DNA of 64,000 bases from Spirosoma oryzicola (GCF_021233055.1 NZ_CP089538.1:2248501-2312500), one strand, 5' to 3'. Numbered from the stretch's first letter, positions 34,808 through 43,445 are shown. Translations and numbers: made by a program. The notes: generated from the sequence alone by a model not told the origin.

Positions 34808-35641
34808 TTAACGAGCCGTAATGTCTTTTACCTGCTCGCGGATGTCGTCCATCTCGAAGATACGCTGCCAGCCTTCGCGGAACAGGATCGGTTTGGCGCG
34901 TTTGGAAATCTTATACGCGGCATCCGAAAACGTCCCGTTTACTTCCTTGAACAGCACAGCAATCTGAATGCGCAGGTGACCGAGCACAAAGTCGCGGGCG
35001 GCTGCTTCGGGCACACCAAGGGTAACAATCCGGTCGTACCCTTCTTTCACCACCTCCATGCAGGTCTGGGCCAGCGTTTCAACCATAGCGGGTTCCAGAA
35101 TAGCCATTTGTTCGAGCGTGATGCGGTGCGTATCCTTGACCGGTCCGTACATATCCTGAGCAACTTTTTCGCCCAGCTGGTAGTGCTCTTCCGTTCCGGC
35201 CATCAATGCCACCACAATCGACTGCTTAGCCGAGATTCCACCGTAGAAATCGCGGAAGGCGGCTTCGGTTGGCTCCCAGTTGAATACCGATGGGTGACAG
35301 GGGTGAGCAATGACGTAGCCCAAATCGTCGCGGTGGGCGATGACACCATCCAGCGGAGCGGCTGGGTCGAGCGTCAATACCAGCGCTCCCGGTTTCATTT
35401 GCGGGATAATTTCTTCCGAAAGTTTGCCAATAGCCACGTCGGGCAGCGCCAGAATGACCACGTCGGCTTCCGAAACGGCTGGCCCCGGCTCGCAGACCGT
35501 TACGCCCCGTTGCCGCAGGTTTTCAATACCCTGGGGTGCAATTTCGAGGTAAGAAACGTCGTAGCTAGCCAGCTTTTTAAAGTTGTCGGTCAGGCGGCAG
35601 CCCATTTTACCACCGGCCCCTACTAAAGCAATTTTGGTCAT
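34808..35641 (-). CDS. apnO: D-apionate oxidoisomerase-like dehydrogenase (6PGDH C-terminal type)
   Basis: 277 residues. N-terminal Rossmann fold (KIALVGAGGKMGCRLTDNF) and a C-terminal all-helical 6-phosphogluconate-dehydrogenase-like domain (HPCHPSVFNWEPTEAAFRDFYGG, MEVVKEGYDRIVTLGVPEAAARDFVLGH). This layout matches the ApnO family, which oxidises and rearranges D-apionate to 3-oxo-isoapionate with NAD. The name rests on the architecture and on the flanking GH140, ApsD-, ApnL- and OiaC-like genes, not on a search. Its gene lies 21 bases after the OiaC-like gene, with the GH140 gene 33 bases on. Confidence 0.72.
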   Translation of the reverse strand: MTKIALVGAGGKMGCRLTDNFKKLASYDVSYLEIAPQGIENLRQRGVTVCEPGPAVSEADVVILALPDVAIGKLSEEIIPQMKPGALVLTLDPAAPLDGVIAHRDDLGYVIAHPCHPSVFNWEPTEAAFRDFYGGISAKQSIVVALMAGTEEHYQLGEKVAQDMYGPVKDTHRITLEQMAILEPAMVETLAQTCMEVVKEGYDRIVTLGVPEAAARDFVLGHLRIQIAVLFKEVNGTFSDAAYKISKRAKPILFREGWQRIFEMDDIREQVKDITAR

Positions 35642-35662
35642 TGGTTTTGGGTTTAGGATCTT

Positions 35663-36493
35663 CTAAGATGTATGGTCAACCGTAAACAAGCCACTATTTT
35701 TTAGGTGCGTAAGACTTTCTTCGGCCCAGACGGCTTCCTTCCGGATACTATCCGCCAGCGTTGATTCGGGCACGACCCATTGCTCCAGGATGGCCGTCTG
35801 GCAACGCCCGTACTGGCTTACCTGATCCACTAGCCACGGTATATTGAGCATTCCCTGACCAGCGATCCGGCCGTCGATCTGAAAGCCCATTAGGTGCGGA
35901 GGCCGCTGAATGCCGAAGTCTTTCAAATGTAGGTTGACCGTATAAGGGGCTAATGTTCGTACTACTTCGGCCAGCCCTTCACCGGCGCCCATCGAGTTGA
36001 CAGAATCCAGACAAATGCCTACGCGAGAACTGCCCACGCGTTCAACAATGTCGGCAAATTCACGCGCCAGTAGTCGGTCATGATTCTCAATACCAAGCGT
36101 CACGTTCGCTCCGTCCAAATCGGGTAAGGCATTTCTCAACAGATCGATAATCACCTCGACGGACGGTTCGTAGTCGACCGTATCCAGAACAAACCGGAGC
36201 AGACGACTCTGCAACCGGTCGGCAAGGGCAATGTACCGGTAAAGGTGCGCTTCGGTAAGGCCGCGTGCGCCGATCTCCAGCGTAATTCCCTGTTGAACGC
36301 TTTGTCTGCTTAATTCTGCTAACTGCTCGTCCGCTAGTTCGTGCAACGGCCAGTTATCGCCGAATTGCACCAGCCGCACGCCAAGCCGGACGGCCTGATC
36401 CAGTAACCGTAGCTCGTCGAGGGGTTGGGCGGGGCGGTTCCCTGGCACGCCAACTGCCCAGCCATAGGTGTACGTGCTGATGCCGAGTTGCAT
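35663..36493 (-). CDS. Sugar isomerase/decarboxylase-type TIM barrel, candidate 3-oxo-isoapionate decarboxylase
   Basis: 276 residues, a xylose-isomerase-like TIM barrel (MQLGISTYTYGWAVGVPG; LGIENHDRLLAREFADIV; GICLDSVNSMGAGEG; VNLHLKDFGIQRPPHLMGF; ILEQWVVPE) with metal-ligand candidates Glu/Asp/His/Glu in those strands. The family includes OiaC, which decarboxylates 3-oxo-isoapionate to L-erythrulose, but also many isomerases and epimerases. Position in the locus makes OiaC the best hypothesis. It starts 3 bases after the regulator's stop, so it is the second gene of the minus operon. I give no symbol because the assignment is context-based. Confidence 0.65.
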   Translation of the reverse strand: MQLGISTYTYGWAVGVPGNRPAQPLDELRLLDQAVRLGVRLVQFGDNWPLHELADEQLAELSRQSVQQGITLEIGARGLTEAHLYRYIALADRLQSRLLRFVLDTVDYEPSVEVIIDLLRNALPDLDGANVTLGIENHDRLLAREFADIVERVGSSRVGICLDSVNSMGAGEGLAEVVRTLAPYTVNLHLKDFGIQRPPHLMGFQIDGRIAGQGMLNIPWLVDQVSQYGRCQTAILEQWVVPESTLADSIRKEAVWAEESLTHLKNSGLFTVDHTS

Positions 36494-36496
36494 GGC

Positions 36497-37501
36497 TTAA
36501 AGCGAGTTTCGTAGCGTTAAACCACCCGGATTCGCAACCTTATCGCGTTGACGGTCAGCTAGTAGCTGGCCTGCCGTTTTGCCCATCAGGGCGAAGTCGG
36601 TCGAAATGACGCTGATACCGCCCGCCAGAATTTCTTTCATGGGGGTGTCATCGTACGAAAGCAGCCCGACCTGTTTGCCTAATTCTAATTTCAGCTGGTC
36701 AATGTCTTTCAGAAAACTCACCAGGTCGCGGTCGGCAAAGAGCAGAAACGCTTCACCTTCCTTTACCAGATCCGCCGAATACGTATCGACGATGCGGACA
36801 GGAAAGTCGTGAATCTGACCGAACCGGTTAAAGCCGGCTTGCAGACTTGCCGGGACATACTGAAAGCGATCTTTTGACAAAACAAGCGTTAATCGCTGGT
36901 AGTGCTGAAGGCGATCAAAAGCCGCCGAGAGCGCATTGAAAATATCTTCTTCGAAATCCTGATAAACCGCCGAAAAATCGCCGGACAAGGTAGGGATTGT
37001 CTGATCGAGTAACAGTAATTTTTCGGGTGGAACCAGTGCCACGATTTCGGAAACGTCGCTGTCAAAATGCGGCATAAGCACATAGGCGTTGAAGCGACCC
37101 AGGTTGTTACGGATAAGTGTGTCAAAAACCGCCGAATCGTAGTGGTGGAAAAACACACTCAAGGTAGCGTCTTCCGGCAAGGCCGCTTTCAGAGAGTCGT
37201 ACAGCGTTTCTTTGTAAGCGTTGAGCGTATCAAAGATGACCAGCACATTCAGCGACGTACGCACGTTGGTACTGGCAACGTAAAAACCTTTGCCATGCTG
37301 TGAGCGCACAATACCCCGTTGCCGGAGATCCTCGTACGCTTTGGCAACCGTTACTTTCGCTACTCCCTGCGTCGTAGCCAGTTCGTTGATGGACGGCAAC
37401 TGCTGGCCAAGCGATAGCGTTCCCTGCTCAATACCCGTCAGCACGGTTTCAATCAGTTGCTGGTATTTCGGCTGGTCAGTAACGGCAACGCTGTCTTGCA
37501 T
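36497..37501 (-). CDS. GntR-type regulator with LacI-like sugar-binding domain
   Basis: 334 residues. N-terminal winged helix of the GntR family (about 10-78: LGQQLPSINELATTQGVAKVTVAKAYEDLRQRGI) and a C-terminal type 1 periplasmic-binding fold (VLVIFDTLNAYKETLYDSL, GLLSYDDTPMKEILAGGISVISTDFALMGKTAG). This is the common Bacteroidota sugar regulator layout; the ligand is likely D-apiose or a pathway intermediate. It is the first gene of the minus operon and faces apsD-like; an unusual tandem repeat in the shared promoter (37576-37597) is the obvious operator candidate. Confidence 0.85.
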   Translation of the reverse strand: MQDSVAVTDQPKYQQLIETVLTGIEQGTLSLGQQLPSINELATTQGVAKVTVAKAYEDLRQRGIVRSQHGKGFYVASTNVRTSLNVLVIFDTLNAYKETLYDSLKAALPEDATLSVFFHHYDSAVFDTLIRNNLGRFNAYVLMPHFDSDVSEIVALVPPEKLLLLDQTIPTLSGDFSAVYQDFEEDIFNALSAAFDRLQHYQRLTLVLSKDRFQYVPASLQAGFNRFGQIHDFPVRIVDTYSADLVKEGEAFLLFADRDLVSFLKDIDQLKLELGKQVGLLSYDDTPMKEILAGGISVISTDFALMGKTAGQLLADRQRDKVANPGGLTLRNSL

Positions 37502-37575
37502 AATCGGTATAACTTTTTTGAGGATTTATTGCATAGTAAGAAAAAGAAACTACATTTGGCCACTGTTTGACTAAT

Positions 37576-37597
37576 ACAGTAGAGTACAGTAGAGTAC
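37576..37597. promoter_or_regulatory. Tandem 10-bp repeat, candidate operator of the divergent apiose promoter
   Basis: Two exact copies of ACAGTAGAGT in a row (37576-37585, 37586-37595) followed by AC. 10-bp spacing puts both copies on one face of the helix. It lies 75 bases from the regulator start and about 130 bases from the apsD-like ATG. A promoter-like TTGATTTG at 37678-37685 precedes the plus operon. A GntR dimer would normally want an inverted repeat, so the fit is imperfect. Confidence 0.45.
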
Positions 37598-37723
37598 GTG
37601 CAAATGTAAGGCTATTTTGGAATAATCAAATAAAATCAGCTAAAAGTAAAAAAATCGAGATTTTCCAAAGTGGCCTATTGATTTGAAACAACAGACATTG
37701 AGTTCGCATTGACCGGCTTAGTC

Positions 37724-38770
37724 ATGAAACCACTAAAATTTGCCGTAATCGGCACCGGCTTCTGGGCCAATTACCAAATTCCAGCCTGGTTTGAGGTCGG
37801 CGGGGTTGAACTCATCGCGCTCTATAACCGCACGCGCGCCAAAGCCGAACGAGTCGCTCAACAGTTTGGCGTGCCGAACGTGTACGATACCATTGACGAA
37901 CTGCTCGACAACCACGCCCACGAACTCGACTTTGTGGACATCATCACCGACGTAGATACGCACGTGTTGTTTACCACGAAAGCGGCTGAACGAGGGCTCG
38001 ACGTGATTTGTCAGAAACCGATGGGGCCGAGCCTGAACGATGCGCAACAGATGCTGACCGTGTGCCAGCAAGCGGGTGTCCGGCTGTACATCCACGAAAA
38101 TTTTCGCTGGCAAACGCCCATTCGTGCCCTGAAGTCGGTACTCGATTCGGGGGTGATCGGTAAACCGTTTAAGGCGCGGGTTAGCTTTTGTTCGGCTTTT
38201 CCGGTGTTCGACAATCAGCCGTTTCTGGCTGATCTCGACCAGTTTATTCTGACTGATATTGGCTCTCATATCCTGGATATTTGTCGGTTTTTGTTTGGAG
38301 AAGCCGAATCGCTTTATTGCCAGACAACGCGGGTGAATCCACAGATAAACGGGGAGGATGTAGCCAATGTGCTGCTCCGGATGGAAAGCGGCTTGACCTG
38401 CTACGCTGAGATGTCGTATGCGTCGTTGCTGGAACGGGAAGCGTTTCCCCAAACGCTCGTGAGTGTCGAAGGGGCGGCTGGGTCGGTCGTGCTGACGAAT
38501 GATTATGTGCTGAAAACGACAACGGCAAACGGGACGGTTACTACCCATGCTACTCCGCCCAACTACAGTTGGGCCGACCCGGACTACGCAGTCGTCCATT
38601 CCTCGATTGTAGCCTGCAACCAGAACCTACTGGCTGATTTGCAGGAGCCAGATCGACAGGGCGCTGGACTCGCTGAAACCACCGGAGCCGACAATTTTGA
38701 AACCGTCCGGCTGGTCTATGCAGCTTACGATTCAGCAAAACGAAACGAAGTCATTCCGTTGAAACGATAG
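37724..38770 (+). CDS. apsD: Gfo/Idh/MocA dehydrogenase, candidate D-apiose dehydrogenase
   Basis: 348 residues from the ATG at 37724 (a TTG 15 bases earlier is in frame). Rossmann fold (KFAVIGTGFWANYQIPAW), a QKP motif (VICQKPMGPSLNDAQQM) in place of the common EKP, HENFRWQTPI, and a helical TDIGSHILDICRFLFGE segment. D-apiose dehydrogenase (ApsD) belongs to this family and oxidises D-apiose to D-apionolactone; these stretches look like it. First gene of the plus operon; the ABC ATPase gene starts at the very next base after its TAG stop. Other sugar dehydrogenases of the same family cannot be excluded by eye. Confidence 0.72.
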   Translation: MKPLKFAVIGTGFWANYQIPAWFEVGGVELIALYNRTRAKAERVAQQFGVPNVYDTIDELLDNHAHELDFVDIITDVDTHVLFTTKAAERGLDVICQKPMGPSLNDAQQMLTVCQQAGVRLYIHENFRWQTPIRALKSVLDSGVIGKPFKARVSFCSAFPVFDNQPFLADLDQFILTDIGSHILDICRFLFGEAESLYCQTTRVNPQINGEDVANVLLRMESGLTCYAEMSYASLLEREAFPQTLVSVEGAAGSVVLTNDYVLKTTTANGTVTTHATPPNYSWADPDYAVVHSSIVACNQNLLADLQEPDRQGAGLAETTGADNFETVRLVYAAYDSAKRNEVIPLKR

Positions 38771-40234
38771 ATGGTACAACTCCGCCACATAAGCAAACAC
38801 TTTCCCGGCGTGAAAGCGCTGAACGACGTATCGCTTTACATCAGGGCGGGCGAAATTCACGCACTCTGTGGAGAGAACGGAGCCGGTAAAAGTACGCTGA
38901 TGAACATCCTGACCGGCAATCTGCGTCCCGATGCGGGTCAGATTTTGCTTCGTGATCAGCCCGTACAAATCACCGGACCGGCGGAAGCTACCAGGTTGGG
39001 TCTCGCGATTGTCTACCAGCAACTGAGCTTAATCGATAGTCTGACGGTCGCGGAAAATATTTTTGCCAATCGACAGCCCTACAATCGGTTTGGCTTGATT
39101 CAATACAACGCTTTGTACGAACAGACTCAGCAATTACTCAATCAGCTGGTTCTGAACGACATTCGGCCCCAGGCGCGCGTTGCTGACCTGTCGCCGGGGC
39201 AAAAGCAGATGGTTGAAATTGCCAAAGCGCTTTCGCAAAATCCGGAAATTTTACTGCTTGACGAACCGACGGCATCCCTCACGGAGCGAGAAACAGCTAC
39301 GTTGTTTGCACTCATCCGGCAGTTGCGGGCGCAGGGTAAAGCCATCGTTTACATTTCGCACCGGCTAACGGAAATTTTCGCTTTGGCCGATTGTGTATCG
39401 GTCTTGAAAGATGGTACCTATCAGGGAACGGAGCGAATAAAAGACGTAACGCCAGACTGGCTGATTAATCGCATGGTAGGTCGGGAAATCACCGCTGAAC
39501 AAAATACGTCGTCGGCTACAAATGATGTATTGCTGCAAGTAGAAAACCTGGGCGGGTTGCGTTTTCAGGGGGTTAGCTTCCAACTTCACCGGGGCGAAAT
39601 TCTAGGTCTGGCTGGTTTGGTAGGCGCTGGGCGTACCGAAATTGCCCGCGCTATTTTTGGCATTGATAAGCAACGCTCGGGGATTGTCAGACTAAATGGC
39701 GAAGTGGTGCAAATCGACCACCCGGACGATGCGGTTCGGTTAGGAATTGGCTACCTGCCCGAAGAGCGTAAACGGCTCGGTTTGTTTATGGAGCAATCCG
39801 TCGCCCAGAACATTGTCGCCGTCCGGCCACCCGTTGCCGGGCCGTGGTTCAGAGCCGGACGGGTGAAGGCACTGGCGGAATCGTTTCGGCTGCAGCTGGG
39901 TATCCGGACGCCTTCTGTAAACGTTCGTGTGGAAAACCTGAGTGGTGGCAACCAGCAGAAAACGATGCTGGCCCGCTGGTTACTCGCCAATCCCGACCTG
40001 CTGCTTGTCGATGAGCCAACGCACGGTATCGACGTAGGCGGCAAAGCAGAAATCTACACGCTCCTTCGTCAGTTGGCCGCCAAAGGGAAAGGTATTCTGC
40101 TTATTTCGAGTGAACTGCCCGAACTACTGGCTCTATCAGACCGTATTTTAGTCGTACGGGATGGGCAGTTGTCTGGTGAATTGAGCAGAAGCGAAGCAAC
40201 CGAGGAAAAAATTATGGCATTAGCAACCGATTGA
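38771..40234 (+). CDS. Sugar ABC transporter ATPase, RbsA-type (two nucleotide-binding domains)
   Basis: 487 residues, two fused ABC modules. First: Walker A GENGAGKST (35-43), signature LSPGQKQ, Walker B ILLLDEP. Second: degenerate Walker A GLVGAGRTEIAR, signature LSGGNQQ, then LLLVDEPTHGIDVG. This two-domain layout is that of ribose/galactose/apiose importers and pairs with one permease. It starts directly after apsD-like and is separated from permease and binding protein, which lie in the divergent operon. A split arrangement needs common regulation. Confidence 0.93.
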   Translation: MVQLRHISKHFPGVKALNDVSLYIRAGEIHALCGENGAGKSTLMNILTGNLRPDAGQILLRDQPVQITGPAEATRLGLAIVYQQLSLIDSLTVAENIFANRQPYNRFGLIQYNALYEQTQQLLNQLVLNDIRPQARVADLSPGQKQMVEIAKALSQNPEILLLDEPTASLTERETATLFALIRQLRAQGKAIVYISHRLTEIFALADCVSVLKDGTYQGTERIKDVTPDWLINRMVGREITAEQNTSSATNDVLLQVENLGGLRFQGVSFQLHRGEILGLAGLVGAGRTEIARAIFGIDKQRSGIVRLNGEVVQIDHPDDAVRLGIGYLPEERKRLGLFMEQSVAQNIVAVRPPVAGPWFRAGRVKALAESFRLQLGIRTPSVNVRVENLSGGNQQKTMLARWLLANPDLLLVDEPTHGIDVGGKAEIYTLLRQLAAKGKGILLISSELPELLALSDRILVVRDGQLSGELSRSEATEEKIMALATD

Positions 40235-40243
40235 CACAACCCA

Positions 40244-41881
40244 ATGATTCGTTTGACCCACCTACTGACGATAGTACTTATTTGTGCATTACAGCTGACA
40301 GGCATCGCTACCTTCGCCCAGACTGGGCGATGGATGAAATTCGAAAAAGCCTTTACAAGCGCCAAAAGCTACTCGGACCCGCTGTATGACCTGAAAACGT
40401 TTGATGTTCAGTTCATGTCGCCGTCGGGAAAGAAAAAAACGGTGAGCGGCTTCTGGGATGGCGAGGCAAGCTGGAAAGTACGCTTCGCACCCGACGAAAC
40501 GGGAAACTGGACTTATCGTTCCATCTGCTCTGATACGCTAAATAGCGGGTTGCATAACGTAACTGGTCAATTCAGTTGCGTAGCTTCAAAATCGTCGTTG
40601 GCTATTTACACGAAAGGAAGCATCGTTCATCCGAAAGGGTCGTATTCCCTTACCCACGCCGACGGTACGCCGTTCTTTTTTACAGCCTGTACCGCCTGGA
40701 ATGGCACACTCAAATCGACCGATGCCGAGTGGAGCACGTACCTTCAGGATCGGGTCAGGAATCAGTACAACGTTATTCAGTTTGCGGCTACGCAGTGGCG
40801 CGGTTGTGCGGCCAACAGCGAAGGACAGGTGGCGTTTGAAGGCAGCGGTCACATTCGCATCAACCCGGCTTACTTCCGGCATCTGGACAAAAAGATTGAC
40901 GAAATCAACCAGTACGGACTTGTCGCTGCGCCGGTATTGCTCTGGGCGTTGCCCGTTGCGGAAGGGCGTGAGCTAAGTCCGGGCTATTACTTGCCCGACG
41001 GTGAAGCCGCGTTGCTGGCCCGTTACATGGTGGCACGGTACGGAGGCAACCAGGTCATCTGGATATTGGGAGGAGATGGCAAATACATTCAGGAATACGA
41101 ACAGCGCTGGAAAAATATCGGGCGGGCGGTTTTCAACCGGGAGCATCCGGGCGTAGTGGCCCTGCATCCGGGTGGACAATCCTGGATCGGAAAAGAATAC
41201 GCTCAGGAAGATTGGCTCGACATTGTCGGTTACCAGACCGGGCACGATAGTAATCCGTCTACCATCCGCTGGATTACCGACGGACCTGTTGCGCGCGAGT
41301 GGGGGAAATTACCGCCTAAAGTTCTGATCAACATGGAGCCGGTTTACGAGCGCATCGGTCCTAATCTGGTGGATAAAGACGTACGAAATGCCAGTTACTG
41401 GAGTCTGTTTTCGACACCGGTTTCGGGTATTACGTACGGAGCGGCTGGTATCTGGCCCTGGCTGCGACCCGGCGAAGAAGTGCTGAATCACGGAAAGGCA
41501 GAAGGGTTGCCCACCTGGGACGAATGCATCAAACTGCCGGGTAGTGTGCAGATCGGCTACATGAACGCCTTAATGACCCGTTACAACTGGTGGCAGCTCA
41601 AACCCGCTCAGGATCTACTAGCCGAGCAGCCCGCTACGCCAAACGCGCTCAACCGATACGTAGCCGTTGTCCGGTCCGACGATCACAAAACCGTCATGGC
41701 GTATGTACCCACCGAAGGCACGGTAAAATTGTACAATCCGTTCAATCACGTTTACCAGGGACAATGGTTCAACCCGGTTACCAATCAATCGGCAGCCGCC
41801 ACGCTTAATAGTCAGTCCGGTATGATTACCGCGAAGGCACAGGGAGCAGATGATAAAATCCTGATCTTGACCACCAAATGA
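40244..41881 (+). CDS. Exported GH140-type glycoside hydrolase with N-terminal DUF5060 domain
   Basis: 545 residues, signal peptide ending IATFAQ. Residues about 28-115 are a DUF5060-type beta-sandwich (FEKAFTSAKSYSDPLYDLKT, DGEASWKVRFAPDETGNWTY), absent from the paralogue at 33386. The DUF4038 barrel begins at YSLTHADGTPFFFTACTAWN; QVIWILGGDGKY supplies the acid/base Asp and LINMEPVYERIG the Glu. A small C-terminal beta domain ends the protein. Probably an apiosidase acting on another apiosyl bond or glycan than the shorter enzyme. It overlaps the lactonase gene by 4 bases (ATGA). Confidence 0.8.
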   Translation: MIRLTHLLTIVLICALQLTGIATFAQTGRWMKFEKAFTSAKSYSDPLYDLKTFDVQFMSPSGKKKTVSGFWDGEASWKVRFAPDETGNWTYRSICSDTLNSGLHNVTGQFSCVASKSSLAIYTKGSIVHPKGSYSLTHADGTPFFFTACTAWNGTLKSTDAEWSTYLQDRVRNQYNVIQFAATQWRGCAANSEGQVAFEGSGHIRINPAYFRHLDKKIDEINQYGLVAAPVLLWALPVAEGRELSPGYYLPDGEAALLARYMVARYGGNQVIWILGGDGKYIQEYEQRWKNIGRAVFNREHPGVVALHPGGQSWIGKEYAQEDWLDIVGYQTGHDSNPSTIRWITDGPVAREWGKLPPKVLINMEPVYERIGPNLVDKDVRNASYWSLFSTPVSGITYGAAGIWPWLRPGEEVLNHGKAEGLPTWDECIKLPGSVQIGYMNALMTRYNWWQLKPAQDLLAEQPATPNALNRYVAVVRSDDHKTVMAYVPTEGTVKLYNPFNHVYQGQWFNPVTNQSAAATLNSQSGMITAKAQGADDKILILTTK

Positions 41882-43431
41882 GCCAGTCACCCCAATTTTT
41901 GCGGGCCGGTTCCGTACAGGTTCGCTACGAAAACGGCTTTTTACGGTATCTGACAACCGACGACGCCGAAATCGTTCGGATGATTTATTTCGCCATTCGG
42001 GACCACAACTGGAGTACGGCTACGCTGACTATCAGCGATGAAGAAATTCATCAAATAGGCGATTCGTTTCAGGTGGCGTATACCTGGCAAACGGACGATC
42101 TGGGTATTCAGATGACTGGACACGTTCGTATCCAGGGCGACGCCGACGGAACAATTGCGTTCGATTTTACCGGGAAGGCACTGAATGCATTTCAGAAAAA
42201 CCGGATCGGCATTTGTGTACTTCATCCAATCGATGGAATATTGGGGCAACCCGCGCAGGTAGTCGCTCCCGACGGTACGATTACGGATGGGTATTTCCCG
42301 ACGTTTATCAGTCCCCATCAACCTTTCCTGAACATTCAGACCTTACGCTGGAAACCGACTTCGGGTTCTAGCTGGCTGCTCGACTTTTCGGGTGATGTGT
42401 TTGAAACGGAAGACCAGCGAAACTGGACCGATGCATCGTTCAAAACGTATTCGACACCCCTGACGATTCCTTTTCCCGCAACCGTTTCAACTGGCGACGA
42501 ATTCCGGCAACGGGTGGTATTCCGAAAAGCTATATCGGAGTTGACAGTACCGATTGCCGAGAAAGAGGTTCAGGCAATCAATCCGGCGGTGATCCGTACG
42601 GAACCGACTCAGCCACGCATCGGTGTAGGACAGTGGGCGGGCGGACCCCCGTTGACCGACGACGAGGCTCGTTTATTGCGTCAGCTAGACCTATCCCATC
42701 TACGGGCCGATGTGTTTTTTAGCTTACCGAACTGGCAAACGCTTCTAACTGCCGCCATTGCCGATGCGCGACGCCTGGCAGTTCCTCTTGAACTAGCCGT
42801 GTTTTTTGGGGAGGATCCTGCCGACGAACTGGATCGGTTACAGAATTTTTTAGGCGCTCAACTTAGTTTGGTAAGTTCCCTGCTTCTCTTCGACGCGGCC
42901 ACGCTGACAACCTCGGACGAACTGTTGCATACGCTCGTTCCGGTAATACGGTCACAGTGGCCGGGCGTGACGATTGGGGGCGGAACGGACGATAACTTCG
43001 CTGAGTTCAACCGCAATCCGTTTGATGTTGAGCTTATTGACTTTGTGACGTATTCCGTCAATCCGCAGGCCCATGCCGGCGATGACCTGACATTATGGGA
43101 AAATATTGCCGGACAGACTGAGACCGTACTGACTGCTAAAAAGTTGGCGCGGGGCAAGCCAGTTCACATTTCGCCCGTTACGCTACGACCGCGTTACACA
43201 ACCGTTACCAATACGACTACCGAGCGTTTGAATAGCCCTGCCGATCTGCGTCAAACAAACGAGTTCGGTGCCGACTGGACGCACCAAAGTCTGAACGCGT
43301 TAGCTAATGCGGGCGTCGAATCGGTGACGTACTATCAGTCGCACGGTCCGGCGGGTTTAGTAACGGGAACTACGGCTTATCCGCTGTTCAGCGTTTTCGA
43401 GGAATATCGAAAGGTAGGTCGTGAGGATTGA
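41878..43431 (+). CDS. apnL: D-apionate lactonase-like protein (beta-sandwich plus TIM barrel)
   Basis: 517 residues without signal peptide. Residues 1-235 look like a beta-sandwich (FRAG..., AFQKNRIGICVLHPIDGILG); from about 240 a TIM barrel follows (PRIGVGQWAGGPPLTDDEARLL, LELAVFFGEDP, TIGGGTDDNFAEFNRNPFDV, HISPVTLRPRYTTVT). The FNRN...DFVTYSVNPQ and NRIGICVLHP stretches match my recollection of ApnL, which hydrolyses D-apionolactone to D-apionate and has this three-part architecture. Last gene of the plus operon; 4-base overlap with the GH140 gene. A search against the apionate-lactonase Pfam domains would settle it. Confidence 0.7.
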   Translation: MSQSPQFLRAGSVQVRYENGFLRYLTTDDAEIVRMIYFAIRDHNWSTATLTISDEEIHQIGDSFQVAYTWQTDDLGIQMTGHVRIQGDADGTIAFDFTGKALNAFQKNRIGICVLHPIDGILGQPAQVVAPDGTITDGYFPTFISPHQPFLNIQTLRWKPTSGSSWLLDFSGDVFETEDQRNWTDASFKTYSTPLTIPFPATVSTGDEFRQRVVFRKAISELTVPIAEKEVQAINPAVIRTEPTQPRIGVGQWAGGPPLTDDEARLLRQLDLSHLRADVFFSLPNWQTLLTAAIADARRLAVPLELAVFFGEDPADELDRLQNFLGAQLSLVSSLLLFDAATLTTSDELLHTLVPVIRSQWPGVTIGGGTDDNFAEFNRNPFDVELIDFVTYSVNPQAHAGDDLTLWENIAGQTETVLTAKKLARGKPVHISPVTLRPRYTTVTNTTTERLNSPADLRQTNEFGADWTHQSLNALANAGVESVTYYQSHGPAGLVTGTTAYPLFSVFEEYRKVGRED

Positions 43432-43445
43432 GCAGCGATTGACGC

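Noticed and set aside
37733..38599. 288-residue minus-strand ORF opposite the apsD-like gene
   Set aside because: Exactly mirrors the dehydrogenase, Arg/His-rich.
31431..43431. RuBisCO-like (OiaX-type) branch of apionate breakdown
   Set aside because: No RuBisCO-like protein or sugar kinase in the locus.
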